DNA from: Leptodontidium sp. MPI-SDFR-AT-0119
Taxonomy: Eukaryota > Ascomycota > Leotiomycetes > Helotiales > Leptodontidiaceae
Assembly: GCA_020726505.1 (NCBI GenBank)
Contig: JAHLEZ010000017.1
Location: 248,001 to 312,000, forward strand
DNA: 64,000 nucleotides
Direction: 5' to 3'
Below the pieces are notes generated by a model. The model saw nothing but the letters and a program-made list of their open reading frames with translations, did not search any database and had not been told where the DNA came from. Each line of letters begins with the position of its first letter. Within the stretch, counting starts at the first letter, position 1. A program made the position numbers and the translations under genes. Shown here one piece after another: positions 56,061 to 64,000 of this stretch.

Positions 56061-56933
56061 GATAATTGGTTGCTAGCCCGGTTTTTGGATTGCATGAAGT
56101 ACTGGTATTCTCACGCCTAGAATACCAGGGAAGCGGTCCTTTCATACTTTGCCTTCGCGGATGGTTCATTCCTTGTTTGTTTGAGGAGGGGGTCATCTGA
56201 CACAAATGAAGTGATAGTATCAGCCTCTTGTCTTGGGCTTTGTCTGCAAAAGTGCACTTCTATGCAGCCAACTTTCAGTCCAATTGAAATCACATTGGTC
56301 AGCCGACCATTGTCCTTGTAAATGCCATTGCTTTTTCCAATATTTATGTTGGTTGCACGCAAAAATCGGTTTCTGGACGCCACTTTTCGCCAGTCGCTTT
56401 CGATAAGTCTGCCTTGCGGCCCCGGCTAGAGAAATTCCCACTTCGCAGCGCCTTAAGCGACGGATGTTGCTGGCAGCTGAAGTGTTGACATACGCCATGC
56501 AGCCACTATGTAAGACATAGAAGCCACAGAAAGCTCTTACCGCCCGACCTCTATCTCCTGCGATTATTCCCTTAAGAATATGGCTACGGTACTTCCATCC
56601 CGTGTCTTGAATTCCCTCTTCACGCCCAAAGGGGCATTGTGTCTAAGAAATGACACCAACTCAGTCCGCCTACAGCGAGATAAGAAATCGAAATGGATTT
56701 CTGGCTCACTTCAATATTGCGGCAATTATGGGTGCCAAAAGTGAGGCTCCAAGATGGAGTCGACAAGTGGTGGCTGCGCTGGAAGTCCTCATAAGGCTGG
56801 GTGGGGCAGCTTGACCAGGCGGATTCTTGAGATCTAGGAGGTAACGCAGCGACACGTCTTCATGTACTTACTCTGCCAGAAGACAAGGCGGGACTTCTAA
56901 GCAACTTCACAAGGCACTGGTTCGCTGTTTGAC
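56061..56933. other. intergenic, upstream of patatin gene
   Basis: Holds possible 5' remains of the minus-strand fragment (open frames at 56117-56498) and the promoter of the patatin-domain gene. Nothing definite. Confidence 0.4.
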
Positions 56934-59861
56934 ATGTCAGTCCCGAAGAATACAAATGGCTCCACGTCAATACAGCCAGATCCTCAGCCAAGTTCCTCCA
57001 AACCACAAGATCCACCAACAGGAAGTGCATACTTCCCAGTCACCGCAGAAAGCTTCATTTCACCAGATCGCGTGTTATGCCGTTCCCCACAGCTGTCTTC
57101 ACTTCCCGAAAACGAGGTGTCAGATCACGTCGGGGCTGCACAGAATACTACTGGTATTACAGATTCTGCACCCCCGATTCGTCAAGACACTGGCTCGACT
57201 TCTTCAATTTCTGATTACAGCTACATGGCGAGATCCAACAGGTCCAGTATCGCCGGTCACAACTTTCAGCCCCTCCAGTCACAAAACAGTTCCGAAAGCG
57301 CGCTACATGCTGTCAGACAGCAACGTTTCGAAGCATTCAGGGCGTCTTTGAAGAGTGCTCTTGCACCGATATCAAAGGACAAGCCACGGACCCCAACAAA
57401 CGCCGACTTTGAGAGCATTTCAGAGCTCAAAACCAGTCTTTCCTGGGAGATCAGGACTTACAACTCCGGTGGAACTGATAAAAGTGTTACCAACGTGGTC
57501 GTTTTCTTGCATGACAGCGGGGGCAACGAATCTTCCTGGATGCCCTTCGCGAAGAAACATCTGGGGCACCCACAAACTGTGCTGGTATTCCTGGGTGGAA
57601 TTTCATGGAGTGATGAGGAACCTGATGGGAACAATTTCCTGATGGCTACTCGCCTCATCATGGAATTTGTGGTTCACGGCATTTTGGTTGAAAAGTGCAA
57701 TTTCAATTCTGGCGACATTACACTTATAGGCCATGACCAAGGCGGCATAGCTGCGCTTACGATGGCTTGTGCTTGGAGCCAAACAGTTCTTGGTGGTGTA
57801 GTGTCTATTGATGGTCCACTGCCGGACTATATCATACGCCACGCCAGCGTTGTCAAAATACCTACACCAATCCTGCTGATAGGAGGAAAGCTTGGAGTCC
57901 TTACCCCCCAGTCAGAGCAGAAGATACGAGATCTTTTCCTGCATGTCGATGCACATCTCCAACCAGACGTACAAGTCTTGCAGCTGGATGTACTGACGAA
58001 CTCTGAAGAAGCTCGATACGTGGCCGAATTTCTTGACTATGCACTTAGGCACGAGGAATGGGAGACGCAGGCCGTGTTAACATTCGGTAAGTCGATCTGA
58101 GCCAAAATCCAATCCAGGTCTAACAGATTGTAGATGGTGGTGGCATCCGGGGATATGGTAGTTTGTTGGTCATGAGGGAGTTGATGAGACACATCGGGGC
58201 CGAGGAGAAACTACTGGACAAGAGGACGACGTCAAGTTTCTATCCCGGGATCTACAAGCCTACAATTTCCAAGCCGATCGAAAGCAGCAGGCCTCCTACT
58301 GCGGATCATTTTCTGCCCCAGATTGCTGCGACATCCACCGATGGCCTCGAAGAGGCTGACATGTTTCTGCCTTGCCACTATTTTACATACGTTGGAGGCA
58401 CTAGTACTGGCGGGTAAGTCGTTGGTTTTCATCGTTCTTTTTTTGTTTTGTGCCGGTGACAGAGATTGAAGAATATTTACCAATGAATTGCGTGCACAGG
58501 CTGATCAGCATTATGTTGTCACGATTTCGAATGTCGGTGAATGATTGTATTTCTGAGTACAAATCACTCGGCGAAAGGGTATTTTCTCATCCACGACATT
58601 TTTCCACGGGTGGGCTGCTATGGCATAAGTTTGGCTGGAGACCTTTAGAAGATGCCATCAAACAGGTCACGAATCGCCATTGTTTCACTGAAAGATCTTT
58701 TGGAGCGAGGTTTCCGTCTGATCCAGATTTTTGCAGAACGTAAGTCCAGCCAGCCCGACGATGTCTGTCTATTTTGATTACATTCTGGCTAAAATCTCTC
58801 AAAGTGTCGTCTTGGCCTATTCAGAGGATGGAACCACAGATGCACCATACCTGTTTCGTACCTATGAAACATTTGCACGTAATCTCAATGGACAGGATCC
58901 TCGACCTGGGGTACTTAGGAGAGGAACAACTCTTGCGTTGAAGCATACCAAGGTCCATAATCCAGGGGCATCATCGGACGTGGAAATACATGATGTTGGG
59001 CGTGCAACGAGTGCCGCACCTACGAAGTTTCCTCCAGTTCGTATCACGATCACGAACTCTGCCAGAGCTCGGACCGAGGTGAGATTCAAAGATGGAGGTT
59101 TTGGGTCGAACAATCCCAGCGCCGAAGTTTACAAGGATGTTATAAGCAAGCACGGTGGCTTGAGTAAGAACGTCAGCATTTTCGTGAGTGTAGGGACGGG
59201 CAAGAGCGAAGTGAGGATGTTTGCCACGGAAGGATATACTCGAGCCGCGACCCGAGTTCGAGAACTGGTCGCAAATATCAAGGCAGCCATGCGAAACCCT
59301 TCCCGCACCGAAGGAGCGCATGATCAGATGTTAGGGTATGCTTTCCGTGACAACAAACCCGTGTTTCCATACTATCGATTCGACGGAGGTACTCGGCTCG
59401 GACGCGTCAAAATGGACGAATGGAAGAGTGATAGGCTTGCCAACACCCTCAAGCTGAAGCACACTATATCTGGATCCAAAACCCTCCATGAAGTTGAAGA
59501 AGGCGTTACGGTCTACTTGGCTTCTACTTCTGTTCAGAGGGAACTAAAAGAGTGCGCTCGGCTCTTGGTACAACGTCGACGTTTACGCCTCCGTGACAAA
59601 TACCGATGGGATCGATATGCTTCTGCTTCTTGGTACGAATGTCCTCATGGTACCTGCAAAGACGCTGCTGAGCTCAAAACCTTTGCTGAGTTCGAGAGTC
59701 ACGTCAGAAAGGAACATAGCCATGGATACACATCATCAGCTTTGAGTATGGAAAAACATGCGGAGAACAACCGACGTTGCTGGTTATATCCCAACAAGCC
59801 AAATCATAAAGAAACACAAAACCAACCAAGATCGGAAGGCAACCGTACCAGCGGCGGATAA
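56934..59861 (+). CDS. thioesterase-like / patatin / zinc-finger fusion protein
   Basis: Four exons, 56934-58086, 58134-58413, 58500-58739 and 58805-59861, give 909 residues. Residues 1-150 are Ser/Pro-rich. Residues about 170-375 look like an acyl-protein thioesterase fold (VVVFLHDSGGNESSW, SIDGPLP, TPILLIGG), but the nucleophile elbow reads GHDQGG, with D268 in place of Ser, and the acid motif near TPILLIGGKLG is altered. Residues 385-690 form a patatin-like phospholipase domain with the oxyanion loop DGGGIRGYG, nucleophile S475 in GTSTG and catalytic D654 in FKDGGFGSNNPS, all present. Residues 837-862 give a C2H2-like finger (C837, C842, H857, H862). Patatin domains hydrolyse acyl lipids. 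In fungi they often sit in multidomain, sometimes NLR-like proteins. The cytosolic role is unknown. Confidence 0.88.
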
Positions 59862-60745
59862 TTGAGAATTTCATCGGATTAAACCTGGTTTAATCGAATG
59901 AGCATTCAGATGAGTGCAAGAAATCGTCGACAAAATGAAAAGGTGCTTCCTAAATTCCAATCTGATAGGTGTCACTAACACATGTGCTATAGCTGAAGTT
60001 ACGTCTTTTTGTACTAAAAATAATACTGTAGCAAAATTGCAGAAGGAAAAACTTTCTCCTACTTTTTTGGCGGGCTTGGTAATTGTTCAAATACTGCCAG
60101 TCTATCTACATAGTCAAAAATACGCAAATAATGTTTAATACTGCGGGATGAAAACGACCTGTACCTCTGACGTCTTCGTATATATCGAAATGTCTCTTTA
60201 TTGCCCATTTAATAACTGTGTGGCGATATGCGACGCGATTTTGCGAGTCTGGTATCAGGCTTTACGAACATGGTTACATAAATCCGTGCTTTCAGGGCGT
60301 TTCAGGCCCATAAGCGAGCAACTCTTCAGGCCTTTAAAACCTCGAATTATGGTTTTCACTTCAAAAAATTTAAGCCAAAGAGAATGTTTAAAACTTCATA
60401 TTTCAGGCACGCAAGAATATTTAGCTAATTAACAGTTTGATTTAATTCGATTTCGCGATATCGAAGTTATTAATTTTCATTTGTTAGCAAAATGCCCTAA
60501 AAACACGGGCTTATGCAACTATGTTCGTCATTTAATTATCCCACTACTTTTCAAGCGTCTTCAGGGCAGCGGTATGTTCGTCAAGCACAACACTGGCATT
60601 GCACCTAGAGACATGTTTGTAAACATAACTTTTGCCTACACCCATCCATGCACAATCCTATATACAGCTCCACCCAGCCATCTCATCATTTACACATCCG
60701 CGCTTCAGGAATATCAATGTCGGTATCAAGGTTGGCAGGTCAGAT
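59862..60745. other. AT-rich intergenic stretch
   Basis: Between convergent 3' ends of the patatin and M28 genes. A perfect 9-base-arm palindrome (GATTAAACC, T, GGTTTAATC) lies at 59877-59895. The part 59900-60500 is AT-rich without long open frames and may be a decayed repeat. No gene seen. Confidence 0.45.
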
Positions 60746-62748
60746 TTACTCCTCATGTCCACAAGTGACGCTATGTCCATGCTGGCCCTCTTCCACACCC
60801 CAAGCAATACTCCTTGGGTACTCCATCTCTCCCAGCGCCGGCGTCCTCTTCGCAACTCGTTTCGGGATCAACTTGTCGCCCTCCATAGCGAGGATACTCA
60901 AGACGTGAGCAGCAGTCTATCCATCCACCTCATCAGTCCAAGTCAAAATTCACCAATCTCCAAACCCCCAATCTCAACCATTGCCCAAAATCAACCTCCA
61001 ATGAAGTGGAGAAGAGGGGTGGATACAACATACCTTCGCATTCACAGTCAAAACCGTTGAGTTCGGATTCTCATACGTATCACACGCCTGGTGATAACAC
61101 GGATCCTGCGCAACACCAGTCCCAGTATGCAGTCCCCCTACAGGGTACCCCAACTCAAAGAACGACTGGTAATCGCTCCCGCCACTAAACACGGCTGGCG
61201 TAACAGTCAAACCTTTACTGGTAAGATCATCGACGAATATCTTCTCAATGACATCCGAGCCCGCTGGACCGCTCAGATTAAACGACGATCCGTCGCCGTC
61301 GAAGACCCCGAAGTAGCCCTTTGATACCATGTCGAAGTTGAGGTATGTGAGCAGGGAGGAGGCGTTGGCGGGTGAGAGGTGGGATGTGTAGTATCGTGAG
61401 CCGAGGAGGCCGTTCTCTTCTGCGCCCCACCAGGCGAAGCGGACTTTGAGGTTGTGCTGGAAACTGTTTAGGGCTGTGAAGAGTTCGAGGATGAGGGATG
61501 TTCCGGATCCTGTTGGAGGGGGTTTTGCTCGTTAGTTACATCACATTACATTACATCCCAACTCAACTCAACTCAACTCAACTCACATAACACATCACTT
61601 AACGCACTCGAGAACAAGATATTCTCGCTTAGACAAGAGAGTACTTGAAAAGGGGGCTGGCAAGGAAAGAAACGTGAGGCAGAGGGAGAGGGAAGGCAAA
61701 AACAAACCATCATCATTAATCCCCGGCCCAGCAACAACACTATCCAGATGCGCACCCAGCATAACCACATTCCCCTCATCCCCACCCCTCGTCTCCGCAA
61801 TGACATTCTGCGTAATCTTCGTCTCAATCACCTGCGTCTGCTGGAACTTAATCGTCACAGCCTCCCCAGCAAGCAACCGCTCCACAACAGGCAACCCATC
61901 AACCCGATCGATAAAACCCCCTGGAACGAACCTCTCCGGGTCAGGAGCTGATAATGTACCGCCCGTAACGTGCGAGACGACGTTGTTGTAGATAATCACT
62001 ACTGCTGCGCCAGCTGCGGCAGCGGGTCTTAATCGTCCTGCGAGCGTTCCACCAGTGGGACAAGTCCCTCTTTCAACGAGGACGGCTTTGCCTACGACGT
62101 CGAAACCAGCGTAGCCATCTACGCTACATCCCGCTGCGCCTGTCGGGCCTAGGACGAGAGGGAGAGTCACGCCTTCGGGGGATGTAGAGGGTGAGTACTG
62201 GAGGCCGAAGACGAAAGTGTCGACGCCGTCTATGGAGAGGGAGATGGACGTCACGTTCGTCCAGAGAGCGGGGAAGTCCTGGACGTAGAAGGAGCTGGTC
62301 TTGGATTGTTTGGAGAGCTGTTTGGTGATGAATTCCACGGATTCCGTGTAGCCTGGGTACCCGAAGGCGCGGTTGTTGTTGTTCCTCGAGGCGATCTTTT
62401 GGAGGTTCATTAGGTTCTTCATTAAGCTGGGGGGGATGTTAGAAATTGACTATCCAATCTATCTCTTTTGTATAAATCTAAATAAAACAAAACAAAATGA
62501 AAATAAAAACAAAAGAGAAGAATGGGATTGACAAAAAGGGGATAGTTATGGGAAAGAGATAATAAGTCTGGGATTCAATGCAATGCAATAAAATCGAAAA
62601 CGTACCCCTTCTCAGTAATAGCATTCTGGAGTCCTTTCGAAGTGACGAATTTCGGTCCTGCGCGCTCTTGGATGGTAGAGCCATAGCCATCTACACACCC
62701 AGCAGCCGCAAAGGCGCCTACAAGGAAAGGTAAATTAAGAAACTTCAT
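60746..62748 (-). CDS. M28 aminopeptidase, secreted (aminopeptidase Y-like)
   Basis: Zinc-dependent exopeptidase of family M28, with a PA insert domain, expected to remove N-terminal residues from peptides outside the cell or in the vacuole. Four exons, 62748-62606, 62426-61708, 61509-61034 and 60916-60746, give 502 residues. Its introns (179, 198 and 117 bases) are longer than most here. Signal peptide 1-20. The PA domain has GTCPTGGTLAGRLRPAAAAGA. The catalytic domain has VMLGAHLDSV (H274), GINDDGSG across an intron, WWGAEENGLLGS, LNFDMVSKG and SGGSDYQSFFELGYPVGGL, so both zinc-ligand sets and the general-base Glu are present. A short basic tail ends the protein. An ATG seven codons upstream also exists, but the chosen start gives a cleaner signal peptide. 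Confidence 0.93.
61561..61585. repeat. (ACTCA)5 microsatellite in intron
   Basis: Five tandem ACTCA units inside the second intron of the M28 gene, which partly explains its length. Confidence 0.9.
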
Positions 62749-62887
62749 CTTCTTTCTCCTTCCAATCAATCAATCAATCCACAGTTCGAGATCTGCCAAC
62801 AAACAGAAACAAACAGAGACAGGAAATAAGAAAGAGAGAAGAGAGAAAAGAGGGAAGAGGAAAGAGGAGCTCCAGTTAGGTTAAATA

Positions 62888-63016
62888 CTTACCTACCTAC
62901 CTACCACTCTCTACCTAGTCCCTCTCTACATACATACTTACTGCTGGGGTTATACCATACTTACTGTATGTATGCATGCCATCATCATACTGTATGGATA
63001 CCTACCTACCTACCTA
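62888..63016. repeat. (CCTA)n short arrays
   Basis: Two CCTA arrays, about 62888-62904 and 62999-63016, roughly 100 bases apart, with TACATACATAC-type sequence between them. Confidence 0.8.
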
Positions 63017-63337
63017 AGCAAGGAACACAACTCCCCTCCTTCCCCCTCCTCCCCGTCTCTTATCGCAGTCGCCAAGCGCGAAGCGAACGAGAGGAGAAGG
63101 GCTAAAATTTTTCGTTAATAAGAAGAGAGAGCACGAAAAAAAGAAAAAGTCTTGCCTCCTTCTTTAACCGTGCTGCAAATATGGAGATCGCGGTGGGGAG
63201 AGGCCTTGGCTCCAAGGAATACCAAGACCCCTTGAGAACCCCACCTTCCTGTTGGGGAGAGGGAGAGGGAGATACGGGCTCAGCTCACAGACACTGTACT
63301 GTGAAGGTAAGGTACGGTACGTATGACATGGCCGTGG

Positions 63338-63360
63338 GTGGGATGGGATGGGATGGGAGG
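63338..63360. repeat. (GGGAT)n array
   Basis: About four tandem TGGGA units. Simple repeat. Confidence 0.8.
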
Positions 63361-63873
63361 GTGTGTACTGTACTGTAAGCTGGCGTTAATGGTGATGAAA
63401 GCATGTATGTGTAACCTTGAAAGGTGGGTTGAGTGATGGATTGGATTGATGGATTGATTGATGGCAAGGGAGGGAGGAATTTTCTGGCGGTGAGGTCTGT
63501 ATAGATGGGAACATACTTTGGACTAGAAAGAAGTGTTTTGAGAATGGGGCGATGATGCATGTGATGTTCTTAGTCTTGGAAATGACCACTTGGTGGAATA
63601 GAAAGATTATAAGCACAGGCATAGTGAACATGTATAGACGAGAGTAGAGGAGGACAGATAGGAGATGAAAAGCAGTTTAGCTTTGACAGCGAAAATAGCA
63701 ATGCTGAGCTAATTCCACAAATCTCACAACCGAAATTCCCCATCATCATTTATTCATTCATATCCATCCATCCCATCGCTCAACCACCTTACAAAATAAT
63801 CCATCCAAGCAAGGAAAGCAAAAGGCAACCGTAGTCTGACTCAGCAATCCTCCCTCCCATCCAGTCAAACCCC

Positions 63874-64000
63874 CTACTCCGCATCCCACTGAACTTTCAT
63901 AGTCGTCGGGAACGGGAAGAAACTCGTCTGCTCAGGCGTCATGTACATAGTCATACCATGCGGACCGGGAACAGTCTTCAAATCCCCCTGACTCTCACCA
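63874..64000 (-). CDS. 3' end of a gene cut by the window edge
   Basis: A minus-strand frame is open from the right window edge to a TAG at 63874-63876, giving the last 41 residues of a protein (includes VPGPHGMTMYMTPEQ and ends TTMKVQWDAE). The reading has no low-complexity bias and looks like a genuine C-terminus, but the family cannot be told from so little. Confidence 0.55.
   Translation of the reverse strand, partial: GESQGDLKTVPGPHGMTMYMTPEQTSFFPFPTTMKVQWDAE

Larger units (their letters stand above)
62749..63873. other. intergenic with simple repeats
   Basis: M28 promoter side and the 3' flank of the edge gene. Contains purine runs, CCTA repeats and a GGGAT repeat. No gene supported. 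Confidence 0.5.

Noticed and set aside
59877..59895. Palindrome just after the patatin gene as a terminator
   Set aside because: Hairpin terminators are a bacterial feature. In a fungal gene this 9-base palindrome has no known termination role.

Overview
The window comes from a filamentous ascomycete. Genes on both strands are well spaced, most are split by short GT-AG introns of about 45-120 bases, and many encode secreted plant cell-wall enzymes. The GH7 cellobiohydrolase and the general gene set would suit a plant-associated or litter-decaying member of the Leotiomycetes, but that placement is an impression, not a measurement. I rebuilt exon structures by eye. In every model given as intact the exon lengths sum to a multiple of three.

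Layout. 0-14 kb: a degraded stretch at the left edge, a secreted GH1 beta-glucosidase, a decayed gene of unknown function (4.1-5.9 kb), an intronless secreted protein with twin N-terminal repeats, and a subtilisin-like protease broken by a 457-base TA-flanked element and by two stop codons. 14.7-29.4 kb: a run of five genes that fits L-fucose release and use: a GH95 alpha-L-fucosidase, an XlnR-type Zn2Cys6 regulator, a FucP-like MFS sugar transporter, a divergently transcribed aldo-keto reductase of the L-galactose/D-arabinose dehydrogenase type, and a GH29 alpha-L-fucosidase. 29.4-32.6 kb: a gene-poor stretch with three related miniature inverted-repeat elements. 32.6-47 kb: phospholipase B, GH47 class I alpha-mannosidase, mitochondrial alternative oxidase, a long empty stretch, and the GH7 cellobiohydrolase with a cellulose-binding module. 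47-64 kb: another miniature element next to an unknown ORF, a large glycine-rich membrane protein, a low-complexity protein, a gene fragment, a fused thioesterase-like/patatin/zinc-finger protein, an M28 aminopeptidase, and the 3' end of a gene cut by the window edge.

How they work together. The two fucosidases would strip terminal fucose from xyloglucan or glycans outside the cell. The FucP-like carrier would import it, and the reductase could oxidise it at C1 in a non-phosphorylating route. The regulator, a paralogue of the xylanase activator XlnR, would coordinate them. Exact GGCTAA sites lie upstream of the GH95 and regulator genes. This candidate L-fucose regulon is the most interesting content. 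The GH1 and GH7 enzymes add to a cellulose/xyloglucan theme but are not adjacent to it.
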